Shown: piece after piece, positions 1 to 10,527 of the stretch | Numbering within the stretch: the first letter of the stretch is position 1 | How the letters are laid out: each line of letters begins with the position of its first letter | From: Solen grandis | Lineage: Eukaryota; Mollusca; Bivalvia; Adapedonta; Solenidae | Assembly (NCBI GenBank): GCA_021229015.1 | Contig: CM037784.1 | Coordinates: forward strand, 64,941,223-65,005,222 | Direction of reading: 5' to 3' | Length of the DNA stretch: 64,000 nt | Notes under the pieces: model-generated | Databases searched by the model: none | What the model was told of the DNA's origin: nothing | Seen by the model: the letters and a program-made list of their open reading frames with translations, nothing else | Position numbers and translations under genes: made by a program

Positions 1-1506
1 AGACATGCCTACATATGTCTATATGTGTCTTAGACATGGCAACATATGTCTATATGTGTCTTAGACATGTCTACATATGTCTATATGTGTCTTAGACATG
101 TCTACATATGTCTATAATGTACTTGGACATGCCTTTATATGTTATAAGTGCATAAGACATGCCTACATATGTTTATATATGTCTAAGACATGCCTACACA
201 TGTCTGTGTGTCTTAGACATGTCTACAGATGTCTATATGTATCTTAGACATGGTAACATAGGTCTATAAGTGTCTTAGACATGCCTACATATGTCTATAT
301 GTGTCTTAGACATGGAAACATATGTCTATAAGTGTCTTAGACATGTCTACATATGTTTATAGGTGTCCTAGACATGTCTACATATGTTATAAGTTAGAAC
401 ATAGTCTGTGATGTCTAAGAATTCTATATGTGACTTAGACATGGTATCATATGTCTATAAGTGTCTAAGACATGTCCACATATGTTAATAAGTGTCTTAG
501 ACATGCCTACATATGTCGATATGTGTCTTAGACATAGAAACATATGTCTATAAGTGTATTAGGCATGTCTACATATGTTTATATGTGTCTTAAACATGTC
601 TACATATGTCTTAATGTATCTTGGACATGTCTTTATATGTCTATAAGTGCATTAGACATGCCTACATATGTTTATTATGTCTAAGACATGCCTACACATG
701 TCTGTGTGTCTTAGACATGTCTACAGATGTCTATATGTGTCTTAGACATGGTAACATAGGTCTATAAGTGTCTTAGACATGTCCACATATGTTTATATGT
801 GTCTTAGACATGTCTACATTTGTGTTAATGTATCTTGGACATGTCTTCATATGTCTATAAGTGTCTTAGACATGTCTTCAGATTTCTATATGTGTCTTAG
901 ACATGGTAACATATGTCTATAAGTGTCTTAGACATGTCCACATATGTTTATATGTGTCTTAGACATGTCTACATATGTCTTAATGTATCTTGGACATGTC
1001 TTTATATGTCTATAAATGTCTTACATTGCCTACATATGTCTATATGTGTCTAAAACATGGAAACATATGTCTATAATTGTCTAAGACATGTCTGCATATG
1101 TTTATATGAGTCTTAGACATGTCTACAAATGTCATATATATGCCTAAGACATGCAAACATTGTCTATTCTAATGAGTCTCAGACATGTCTACATATGTCT
1201 ATATGTGTCTTAGACATGCCTACATGTGTCTGTATGTGTCTTTCACATATCTCTATGTGTCGATTTTTTTCATAAACATTTCTGAACGTGACTGTATGTG
1301 TCTAAGACATATTTACAATTGTCTATATTGTGTCTTAGAATTCTTTACACTTGTTTATATGTGTTTATATATGTCTTAGACATGTTTACATGTACTTATA
1401 TGTGGTTTTAGTCATGTTTATACTTCTCTATATGTGTCTTAGACATATATCCATATGTGCCCAAAACATACTGAAAAAACATATAAACAAAGTGTAAATC
1501 ATTGAA
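1..1506. repeat. Type A satellite, about 31-bp monomer
   Basis: Dozens of tandem, diverged monomers built on GTCTTAGACATGTCTACATA followed by TGTCTATATGT. The period is about 31 bp with small indels. Each monomer contains the palindromes AGACATGTCT and ACATATGT. From about 1260 the motif becomes the longer GTTTACATGTACTTATATG variant, and at about 1450-1506 it passes through a recurring junction (GTGCCCAAAACATACTGA) into type B satellite. Short ORFs here are open by composition only. Confidence 0.92.
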
Positions 1507-2960
1507 GGCCTTTGCATGAAAGTATGACCCTGACAAATCTACCTTGCTGGCCTTTGCACGATAGTATGACCCTGGAAAATCGACCATGTACTTCACCCAC
1601 TAAGAGTAATATGATGAAGGCCTTTATACTGTTCCCTGTTTAAAAGTATGACCCTGACAAATTTTGTGGCATTTCTACCCGAGAACGTTATTTCTGAGTA
1701 ATATTTATAAAGCCTTTGTAGTAAAGTATGACCCTGACAATTCTACACCTTCATTGATTTCACTAAGTGTAATATACTGAAGGCCTTTGTACGATAGTTT
1801 TAGCCTGTAAAGAAAGAAAGGATTTTACAAGATAATAAAATGTCTCTTACAAAGGCCTCCACGAAGGCCTTTGCATGAGAAAATAAATATTCTCTTACAA
1901 AGGACTCCATGAAGGCCTTTGCATAAGAAAAAATTGTCTCTTACAAAGGCCTCCATGAAGGCCTTTGCATGAGAAATAAATTGTCTCTTACAAAGGCCTG
2001 GTAAGTAAACCATGACAGGAAGCCTTTGCATGAGACTATTTTACTGACAGATCTAACTTGTAGGCCTTTGCACGATAGTATGACCCTGGAAAATCTACCC
2101 TGTACTGCAGGCCTTTGCATGAGAGTATGACCCTGTACTGGAGGCCTTTGCATGAGAGTATGACCCTTATTAAACATTTTTCTGCTAGAGGCCTTTGTAT
2201 GAAAGTATGACCCTGACAAATTTTGTGGCATTTCTACCCGAGAACGTTATTTCTGAGTAATATTTATAAAGCCTTTGTAGAAAAGTATGACCCTGACAAG
2301 TCTACCCCTTCATTGATTTCACTAAGTGTAATGTACTGAAGGCCTTTGTACGATAGTGTTGCTCTATAAAGAAAGAAAGGCCTTTGCATGAGAAAATAAA
2401 TATTCTCTTACAAAGGCCTCCATGAAGGCCTTTGCATGAGAAAAGAATTTTCTGATACAAAAGCCTGGTAAGTCAACCCTTACTGGAAGCCATTGCATGA
2501 GTCTATGTTATTGACAGATCTACCTTGTAGGCTTTTGCACGATAGTACGACCCTGGAAAATCTAACCTGAAATTTCCGCTAGAGACCTTTGTATGAAAGT
2601 ATGACCCTGACAAATTTTGTGGCATTTCTACCCGAGAACGTTATTTCTGAGTAATATTTATAAAGCCTTTGTAGAAAAATATGACCCTGACAATTCTACC
2701 CCTTTATTGATTTCATTAAGTGTAATATATTGAAGGCCTTTGTACGATAGTATGGCCCAAATTTCCCTTTTACCCTGTTAAGATCGGGTAGAATTGCCAG
2801 TGATCTCTCATGCAAATGCTTCGTGCAAGAAAAATGTCGGCGTTCCATTATTTGATCTATGGGAAAGGCCTTTGTATGAGGGTATTACCCTGTTAAGATC
2901 GGGAAGAATTGCCAGTGTTCTCTCATGCAAAGGCTTCGTGCAGAAAAAATGTCGGCGTTC
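1507..2960. repeat. Type B satellite block 1 (GGCCTTT family)
   Basis: Tandem 30-50 bp monomers share AGGCCTTTGCATGAGA or AGGCCTTTGTATGAAAG followed by TATGACCCTG. Some monomers pair AAAGGCCT and AGGCCTTT around a CCAYGA spacer (for example 1855-1876, 1897-1918 and 1944-1965). A recurring spacer contains TTTCTACCCGAGAACGTTAT. The right end (about 2779-2945) carries antisense arms such as TCTCATGCAAAGGCTT just before unique sequence begins. The same pattern returns in copy 2, so this end travels with the recombinase element. Confidence 0.9.
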
Positions 2961-4074
2961 TATTGTTTGAGATTTTTTTGTTATATTTTGTGATTCCTTT
3001 GGAATTTCTTCAATGAACCGGCCAGGCTTATAGTCCTGTATAAGTACATTATTTTTGCAAAATTTCATGCAATTTGCACTTCCGGTTCTTAAGTTAGAGG
3101 CAAATAAACATCATTTCTGCATGGTGCAGAGGCGCTGGAGACAAATTCATCCCGAATTTTGAGGCCGAAAATTTTCTTCTGTAAAAATCTCCGTTGTTCT
3201 TTTCCTGAAATTGAAGGTTTCCACTGGAGTTTCTCTCTGAAACTTGGTCAGATGGCAGCGCGTTAATATCTTATTCGTTCTGCAAAATTTCAAGAAAAAC
3301 AGCTTTCTCATTCTCAAGTTACTTGCAATTTAAACAGGGTGTCCATATAAACCCCTGCAGAAAATTTTTGCTATTTTAGCTTCACAATCTAGGTGAACTT
3401 TTCCTGATAACTATCAATTACCTTTGACTATATTCACAAAACTTTGCAGATTTATAGGGCATAATAAACGCAATCTTTCCTGTATATATCATGCAATTTG
3501 CACTTCCGGTTCCTAAGTTACAGGCAATTACCTTGAAAAAAATAGCCCTCAGAGCCTCTGCACTTTTCAATGCAGATTTTGCTCTAACTTTTGAAAAGAA
3601 TGCGAATTAATGAAACTTGAATATAAATTTGCTTTTATAGACTACTACAATCCTACCAATTTTCATAAACGAATTCATAGGGAATCGCTCAAAATCCGGA
3701 AAATTTCACCTATACATTTTCTTTTCGCAAGCATTCCGGAGGACCTCGTCGAACCTCATTTTAGTTGATTTACTATAGATTTTTCATTCTTTCCTGAGAT
3801 TTTGCCCAGTAAGACGGTTTTGCATTTTCAAGTGTCTGAATTGAATTGAATTGAAATGCATATGCTCAGTTTTATGCTATAACTGAATACCATTTTTCAG
3901 TGTTTGGATTCATTAATTTTTTTTCTGCGATGTAGATAAAGCTAGTTCGTATTGATGCATTTTGATTTTCCGATATTTCCAGTTTTATGTCATTTTTGAA
4001 ACCCGTCATCTATTATTTAGTGGTTTTCTTTTCTTCATTTTTTTCTGCATTCTTCCATATTGTATATTTTAAGA
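2961..4074 (+). other. Non-coding leader of the recombinase element
   Basis: AT-rich leader with no ORF of note. It contains two copies of a motif of about 37 bp, at 3066-3102 and 3490-3527, built on CATGCAATTTGCACTTCCGG then TTCTTAAGTTAGAGGCAA (or the C/C variant). Both copies recur in element copy 2 (7751-7788 and 8159-8196). Retention in both copies suggests a promoter, a recombinase-binding site or simply common descent. No TATA box or splice site could be assigned with confidence. Confidence 0.5.
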
Positions 4075-6504
4075 ATGCCACAACACCGAAATAAATTCAA
4101 ATGTCCGATTTGTTCCTCTGAGGTCAAGCGTATTACACCTCATATGCTAAATCATGAAGACAGACTTGGATCCAAGTATCAGTGCAAACTAATGGGAAAT
4201 TTTACCCGACTTGGGGGTAAGACATCATATAGAGGTCGTCTTTATAAGGTGTGTCCTGAACATGACTGTCCAGTCATTACTGCAGATGTCCCTCTGCATT
4301 TAAGAAGCATCCATAACTTCACTGGTCCAAGTTCCAGAAGGAAGTCAAAAGAAGCGAAGCCAGTTCACGAATTAGACTGGGCCCTCAATGATTCCGATCA
4401 TGATAGTTCAGGCCAAGAAATTGATGACGAAGACCAAATAAATGACTCAGAATCTTTAGAGTCTTTGGTGGTTGAACCAGAAAAGTCTTCGACGTCTAAT
4501 GATTCAAAACAGTCACATGGTAATCTAAGTCCACACACCCAATCGTGGATGAACTATCTTATTAGTTTCCGTGGGGGTTCCACGAATCCGGACCGTGCGA
4601 AAGAGTATGCCCGGTGCGTGGAACGGTATTTGATGCATACAAAATGCCGGGACAAACCCGTTGAAGCTCTCAATCCTGAGACTTTACAGGATTATATGAA
4701 CGATTTGAGCAAGTCTGGGCGTGGTCCTGCCTCTTCTTCTACTCTCATTTCATATCTCACAAGATTCAGTAAATTTCTTGTTTCAACTAAAGTCATGACA
4801 AGTGAAGAAGAAGCCTCGTTTAATAACGACACGCAAGGCTTTAAGAAAACACTGAACAAGATGAAAGGGAGAAGACGTGTAGAAAAGGCTACCCAAGAAA
4901 GGGAGGCCATTATGGCTCCCGATGTTAGTCTTTTCTATGATCACCCAAGAACTAAATTTGCAATTCGATCATTAGAAGAAGGAGTCAATAACTCCAATGC
5001 AAATTTGCAAAGGTACCTCATCACGACGATGATTTTAAGAAGCGGCGCAAGAAGCGGAGTAATAAAAGCAATGACCTGCAGCGAGGTGCAGGATGCAGTT
5101 CGCATAAATGAGGAAGAGGAGGAGTGGCGAGTAATATCGGTGACAGATCACAAGACAGCTAAGCAAGGGCCGTTTCAAGTTCCATTAAAACCTCAAGAAT
5201 ATTCTGCTCTTCAAAATCTAGTAAAATACGTTAAGGATAAAAATCCAGATTCAAAACTCGCATTTTGTACACAGGGAACATTGCAACACCCGGAAGCAGG
5301 CAAGGCCTTAAGTGCATCTCGTATTAACAGAGAATTTAGAACCTGCTGGCAGAAGACTGGGATGGAGACCCGATTTGGCCCGAACTGTGCTACTAAAAAT
5401 CGCAAGAGAATTGCAACCGGCTTTGCCGAGGAGCATCCCGAATTACGGGAAACGGTTGCCAAGCAGCTAAAACACAGCTTGCAAACAGAGAAAACCTTTT
5501 ATGACGTGGGAGCAGCCCCTAGACTGGCTGTTAAAGTAACTAAGATGGCATCTAAATTAAGCAGACAGTCTCAATTAAGCAGACAGTCAACTACACCCGC
5601 TGAATCCCAAGTCAAAGCTGCCACAGCAACGGCATCTCAAACGTCAACGCCGGTCCTTGCATCTCCCCTTGCTATTTCGCCTCTCTTTGTAAAGAGAGCT
5701 ACCAGTAACCAGTCAACTGCACCTGCTGAAACCCAAGCCAGAGGCCCTATCACTGTTCTTAAAAGAACTACCACAGCCACTGCACCTGCTTCCTGTTCAG
5801 CACCGGTCATTGCGTGTCCCCTTTCTGTAAAGACAGTTGCTTGTGTAGGAAAGCCGTTAACTGTCACAGCGACCGAAGTCAGAGATTCTGCCATTGAGAG
5901 TGCCACAGCCGCTGTCATTAGCCCTGACATGACACCATATTCAAAAGTACAGGTCCCACCTACTTCCAATGTAAGGTATTGCAGCAGTGACCCTGGATTT
6001 GTCAGTATTCCTATTACACAATGCAATGGACCGCCCAGTGACCCAGGGACAAAGGTGACAAAACCAAGACTGTCGGATACAAAAGCTGCAGTCCCTTTCC
6101 CGCTGGAGCCAGATATATTTTACACAGCCCAACGAGTTGGCCTGACAGTGAAAAACTGGGTACTGAGCCAAGACCCACAGATGGGTCTTGAAGACTCACT
6201 TGCTACTGAAAATTCTGAGGAGGAAGGTACCTCAGAATTATTTACTTCTGTTTCTGTAGTGAAAAGGGCGGATGGGAAGCAATCTCGGAGGAGGACATGG
6301 TCGGAAGAGGCCAGGATCAGTTTCATCCAAGACTGGCAGGTTGAGATAGGTTTGTGTGCAGTCACTGGAAAGAAGGCTAGCATGTACGGCATTAGAAATA
6401 AGTTAGAGAGATTCCCAGAATTAAGCAATAAATGGGTGGATTTGTCTCCGATAAATATCCAAGACAAAATCACTACAGAGGCAAAAAGAAGCCGAAAGCA
6501 GTAG
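4075..6504 (+). CDS. Zinc-finger tyrosine recombinase (Crypton-like transposase)
   Basis: The ORF is 809 codons from the first ATG at 4075 (A at -3); the open frame extends 5' only to a TTG. Two C2H2 fingers come first: C10, C13, H23, H27 and C60, C65, H75, H80. An acidic, Ser-rich linker follows (about 100-145), then an alpha-helical core-binding (SAM-like) domain (about 155-265). The catalytic domain (about 285-480) has R326 in SGARSG, K360 in HKTAK, R443 in NRKRIAT (T440 replaces the usual His of HxxR), H467 in LKHS and nucleophile Y476, nine residues after H467 as in Xer/lambda-type enzymes. A Thr/Ala/Ser/Pro-rich linker (about 495-645) leads to a C-terminal region with a basic WSEEAR...FIQDW stretch (738-754), possibly Myb/SANT-like, and a KRSRKQ tail that could be a nuclear signal. 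The predicted role is DNA strand exchange through a 3'-phosphotyrosine intermediate, moving its own element. Family assignment is by motif reading only; activity is inferred. Confidence 0.85.
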   Translation: MPQHRNKFKCPICSSEVKRITPHMLNHEDRLGSKYQCKLMGNFTRLGGKTSYRGRLYKVCPEHDCPVITADVPLHLRSIHNFTGPSSRRKSKEAKPVHELDWALNDSDHDSSGQEIDDEDQINDSESLESLVVEPEKSSTSNDSKQSHGNLSPHTQSWMNYLISFRGGSTNPDRAKEYARCVERYLMHTKCRDKPVEALNPETLQDYMNDLSKSGRGPASSSTLISYLTRFSKFLVSTKVMTSEEEASFNNDTQGFKKTLNKMKGRRRVEKATQEREAIMAPDVSLFYDHPRTKFAIRSLEEGVNNSNANLQRYLITTMILRSGARSGVIKAMTCSEVQDAVRINEEEEEWRVISVTDHKTAKQGPFQVPLKPQEYSALQNLVKYVKDKNPDSKLAFCTQGTLQHPEAGKALSASRINREFRTCWQKTGMETRFGPNCATKNRKRIATGFAEEHPELRETVAKQLKHSLQTEKTFYDVGAAPRLAVKVTKMASKLSRQSQLSRQSTTPAESQVKAATATASQTSTPVLASPLAISPLFVKRATSNQSTAPAETQARGPITVLKRTTTATAPASCSAPVIACPLSVKTVACVGKPLTVTATEVRDSAIESATAAVISPDMTPYSKVQVPPTSNVRYCSSDPGFVSIPITQCNGPPSDPGTKVTKPRLSDTKAAVPFPLEPDIFYTAQRVGLTVKNWVLSQDPQMGLEDSLATENSEEEGTSELFTSVSVVKRADGKQSRRRTWSEEARISFIQDWQVEIGLCAVTGKKASMYGIRNKLERFPELSNKWVDLSPINIQDKITTEAKRSRKQ

Positions 6505-7086
6505 GATTTATCTTTCATCTTTTTTTTATTATTTTGGATCGTAATCTATGTCCTTGTATGTCCTTATATGTCTTTGTAGCAATCTTTTTTAATTATTGAG
6601 TATAATTGTTTTTCTAATTCTTGTAGTGATTTGTCTTTATTATCCATCCAATCATTGTAATTATCATTTCTTTATCATAATGTGTATTTTTTGTATAATT
6701 CCTATGGCGATTTGCTTTTACTATTTAAACAATCCTTGTAAAAATCAATTCTTACTCATATGGTATATTTTTGTCTAATTCTTGTAGTGATTATTTTTAT
6801 TGTGCAACCAATCATTGTACCAATCATTTATTAATCATTGAGTGTAAATTTTTGTCCAATTACCACAACGATTTGTATTACTTATTCAACCAATCATTGT
6901 AATAATCAATGGCTTTGTACATTTAAATAAGGTGCTAATTCACCTTGCGATTATTATTTGATTCAGGGTCGGTAATCAACTGATCCACCCCTTACCTGTT
7001 TGCTGACCTCATCGCGGTGTAAGGGTGAACACATGGTTCTATGTATAGTTTACATGTGGCCAACGAGCAAACGAAGTTATTTGAAA
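6505..7086 (+). repeat. 3' region of element copy 1 with about 80-bp degenerate tandem repeats
   Basis: After the stop codon, four to five degenerate units of about 80 bp (about 6590-6960) share an AATTC..GCGATTTG core and CCAACCAATCATTGTAATAA. They run into a less AT-rich end piece (about 6965-7055) that includes CTGACCTCATCGCGGTGTAA. The same organisation follows the ORF in copy 2 with about one unit deleted. No AATAAA was seen close to the stop. Subterminal repeats of this sort often serve as transposase-binding arrays, but here that is inference. Confidence 0.65.
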
Positions 7087-7640
7087 TGTATCTTTTATAT
7101 GCGAAAATGAACCTGACAATTCTATCTTACTACAAACTTAGTGGCATTTCTACCTGAGAGCGTTATTTCTGAGTAATATTTATAAAGCCTTTGTAGAAAA
7201 GTATGACCCTGCCAATTCTACCCCTTTTATTTAACTTTGACGATAGTATGACCCTGGAAAATCTACCCTGTACTGCAGGCCTTTGCATGAGAGTATGACC
7301 TTGTATGGAGGCCTTTGCATGAGAGTATGACCCTGATTAAACTACTTTCTGCTAGAGGCCTTTGTATGAAAGTATGACCCTGACAAATTTTGCATTTTAC
7401 CAGTTAGAAGGCCTTTGTACGAAATGGCCCTGTAAAGTTTACCCTTACCAGAGGCCTTTGCATGAGAAAAGGAAATATTGTCTTACAAAGGCCTTTGTAT
7501 GAGAGTATTACCCTGTTAAGATCGGGTAGAATTGCCAGTGATCTCTCATGCAAATGCTTCGTGCAAGAAAAATGTCGGCGTTCCATTATTTGATCTATGG
7601 GAAAGGCCTTTGTATGAGGGTATTACCCTGTTAAGATCGG
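7087..7640. repeat. Type B satellite block 2, between the two element copies
   Basis: GGCCTTTGCATGAGAGTATGACCCTG-type monomers join the 3' end of copy 1 to the 5' end of copy 2. The segment 7510-7640 repeats 2779-2901 almost base for base (GTTAAGATCGGGTAGAATTG and following), so the duplication that produced two element copies includes flanking satellite. Confidence 0.88.
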
Positions 7641-8728
7641 GAACCTTTTGTTTGAGATTTTTTTGTTATATTTTGTGATTCCTTTGGAATTTCTTCAATG
7701 AACCGGCCAGGCTTATAGTCCTGTATAAGTACATTATTTTTGCAAAATTTCATGCAATTTGCACTTCCGGTTCTTAAGTTAGAGGCAAATAAACATCATT
7801 TCTGCATGGTGCAGAGGCGCTGGAGACAAATTCATCCCGAATTTTGAGGCCGAAAATTTTCTTCTGTAAAAATCTCCGTTGTTCTTTTCCTGAAATTGAA
7901 GGTTTCCACTGGAGTTTCTCTCTGAAACTTGGTCAGATGGCAGCGCGTTAATATCTTATTCGTTCTGCAAAATTTCAAGAAAAACAGATTTCTCATTCTC
8001 AAGTTACTTGCAATTTAAACAGGGTGTCCATATAAACCCCTGCAGAAAATTTTTGCTATTTTAGCTTCACAATCTAGGTGAACTTTTCCTGATAACTATC
8101 AATTACCTTTGACTATATTCACAAAACTTTTAATAAACGCAATCTTTCCTGTATATATCATGCAATTTGCACTTCCGGTTCCTAAGTTACAGGCAATTAC
8201 CTTGAAAAAAATAGCCCTCAGAGCCTCTGCACTTTTCAATGCAGATTTTGCTCTAACTTTTGAACAAGAAGTGCGAATTACATGAAACTTGAATATAAAT
8301 TTGCTTTTATAGACTACTACAATCCTACCAATTTTCATAAACGAATTCATAGGGAATCGCTCAAAATCCGGAAAATTTCACCTATACATTTTCTTTTCGC
8401 AAGCATTCCGGAGGACCTCGTCGAACCTCATTTTGGTTGATTTACTATAGATTTTTCATTCTTTCCTGAGATTTTGCCCAGTCAAGACGTGTTTTCTGCA
8501 TTCTTAATATTACTTATTACTTTAGCTGCATTGATTTATGTCTGCATATTTCAAGTGTTTGAATTGAGTTGAATTGAATCACTGCATCGTTAAATTGTGC
8601 ATATGTTCAGTTTTATGCTACAACTGAATACCATTTTTTTTCATTCAGTGCTTTTCTTTACTCTTTAATTTTTTCTGCATTGTAGATATTACTAGTTTGT
8701 ATTACTGCTGCATTTACAAAACATTCTC
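7641..8728 (+). other. Leader of element copy 2
   Basis: Nearly identical to 2961-4000 of copy 1, including both copies of the CATGCAATTTGCACTTCCGG motif. Part of the segment between the two motifs is deleted (near 8128), and about 8490-8690 differs by indels. It ends at TCTTCACTGGCCCAAGTT, which corresponds to codon 82 and following of copy 1. Everything encoding the two zinc fingers is missing. Confidence 0.6.
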
Positions 8729-10527
8729 TTCACTGGCCCAAGTTTGCGAAATGGACTGGGCACTCACTGATTCTGACCATGATAGTTCAGGCAAAGAAGC
8801 CTTAGACGAAGACCAAATAAATGACTCAGAATTATTAGAGTCTTTGGAGGTTGAACCAGAAAAAACTTCGTCCTCTAATGATTCTAATCAGTCACATGGT
8901 AATCTAAGTCCATTCACCGAATCGTGGATGTATTATCTTATAAGTTTCCTGGGGGATTTCACGAATCCGGACCGTGCGAAAGAATATGCATGGGCCGTGG
9001 AACGGTATTTGCTGCACACTAAATGCCAGTACAAACCCGTAGAAGCTCTCAATCCTGAGACTTTACAGGAATACATGAACATTTTGAGCATGTATGGGCG
9101 TGGTCCTGCCTCTTCTTCTACTCTCATTTCATATCTTACAAGATTCAGTAAATTTCTTGTTTCAATTAAAGTCATGACAAGTGAAGAAGAAGTCTCGTTT
9201 AATAACGTCACGCAGGGTATTAAGAAAACACTGAACAAAATGAGAGGGAAAGGACGTGTAGAAAAGGATACACAAGAAAGGAAAGGGATAACATCTAAAT
9301 TAAGCAAGCAGTCAACTGCATCCGCTGATTCCCATATCAGAGCTCCACAGCTACGGCATCTAAACTTACAACCCGGCCTTGCATCTCCTCTTGATGTTTA
9401 TCCTATCTTTGTAAAGAAAGCTGCCCGTAAGCAGTCAACTGCACCCACTAAATCCAAAGTCAGAGCTACTACAGCTACGGCATCTAAAACTTCCACTACA
9501 CCGGACCTTAAATCTCCTCTTGATATTTATCCTCTCTTTGTAAAGAAAACTGCCCGTAAGCAGTCAACTGCATCCGCTGAATCCAAAGTCAGACGCTACA
9601 GCAACGGCATCTAAACTTATTCTACACCGTCCTGAATTCCTCTTGATATTTTCCTCTCTTTGTAAGAAAGCTGCCCGTAAGCAGTCAACTGCATCCGCTG
9701 ATCCAAGTCCTGAATTCCTCTTGATATTTTCCTCTCTTTGTAAGAAAGCTGCCCGTAAGCAGTCAACTGCATCCGCTGTATCCCAAGTCAGAGCTGCCAC
9801 AGCAACGGTATCTCAAACTTCAACGCCGGTCCTTGCATCTCCCCTTTCTGTAAAGACAGTTGCTTATGTAGGAAAGCCGTTAACTGTCACAGCGACCGAA
9901 GTCAGATATTCTGCCATTGAGAGTGCCACAGCCGCTGTCATTAGCCCTGACATGACACCATGTTCAAAAGTGCAGGTTCCATCTACTTTCAATGTAAGGT
10001 ATTGCAGCAGTGACCCTGGATTTGTCAGTATTCCTATTACACAATGCAATGGACCGCACAGTGACCCAGGGACAAAGGTGACAAAACCAAGACTGTCGAA
10101 TACAAAAGCTGCAGTCCCTTTCCCGCTGGAGCCAGATATATTTTACACAGCCCAACGAGTTGGCCTGACAGTGAAAAACTGGGTACTGAGCCAAGACCCA
10201 CAGATGGGTCTTGAAGACTCACTTGCTACTGAAAATTCTGAGGAGGAAGGTACCTCAGAATTATTTACTTCTGTTTCTGTAGTGAAAAGGGCGGATGGGA
10301 AGCAATCTCGGAGGACGACATGGTCGGAAGAGGCCAGGATCAGTTTCATCCAAGACTGGCAGGTTGAGATAGATTTGTGTGCAGTCACTGGAAAGAAGGC
10401 CAGTATGTACGGCATTAGAAATAAGTTAGAGAGGTTCCCAGAATTTAGAAATAAATGGGCGGATTTGTCTTCGATAAATATCCAAGACAAAATCACTACA
10501 GAGGCAAAAAGAAGCCGAAAGCAGTAG
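8729..10527 (+). pseudogene. Recombinase pseudogene: fingers and catalytic domain deleted, frameshifted
   Basis: Homology to the intact protein starts near its residue 82; the first ATG in frame is at 8751. The acidic linker and core-binding domain are kept (SDHDSSGKEALDE... to RVEKDTQERK). The frame then joins directly to the Lys/Ser/Thr-rich linker (SKLSKQSTAS), removing about 210 residues and every catalytic residue. A coding minisatellite (ARKQSTAS units of about 120 bp, with two shorter 72-bp units around 9640-9785) is expanded compared with copy 1. The frame is lost near 9590 within that minisatellite and resumes by about 9643, running to a stop at 10527. The last 220 or so codons differ from copy 1 at only about 15-20 positions. 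No catalytic function is possible; a DNA-binding or inhibitory product is conceivable but unsupported. Confidence 0.85.

Larger units (their letters stand above)
2961..7086 (+). mobile_element. Crypton-like tyrosine recombinase element, copy 1 (apparently intact)
   Basis: Single-copy-looking sequence between type B blocks consists of a 1.1-kb non-coding leader, one long ORF (4075-6504) and a 0.6-kb AT-rich 3' region. It is co-linear with copy 2 at 7641-11040, and the homology extends into flanking satellite on both sides (about 2779 to about 7140). The true ends are therefore not defined by terminal repeats or a target duplication. I see no terminal inverted repeats, transposase DDE, reverse transcriptase or RNase H. 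With the encoded tyrosine recombinase this fits the Crypton class of YR DNA transposons. The element limits are approximate. Confidence 0.7.

Noticed and set aside
4060..4074. Five extra N-terminal codons before the recombinase ATG
   Set aside because: The first codon there is TTG, not ATG; a eukaryotic start is expected at 4075, which has A at -3.
4692..6518. Minus-strand ORFs overlapping the recombinase gene, and the equivalents at 8933-10541
   Set aside because: Shadow frames of the conserved coding strand, with no features of their own.
8697..8750. Start of the copy 2 ORF at 8697
   Set aside because: Also a TTG; the first ATG is 8751, and homology to copy 1 only begins at about 8729.
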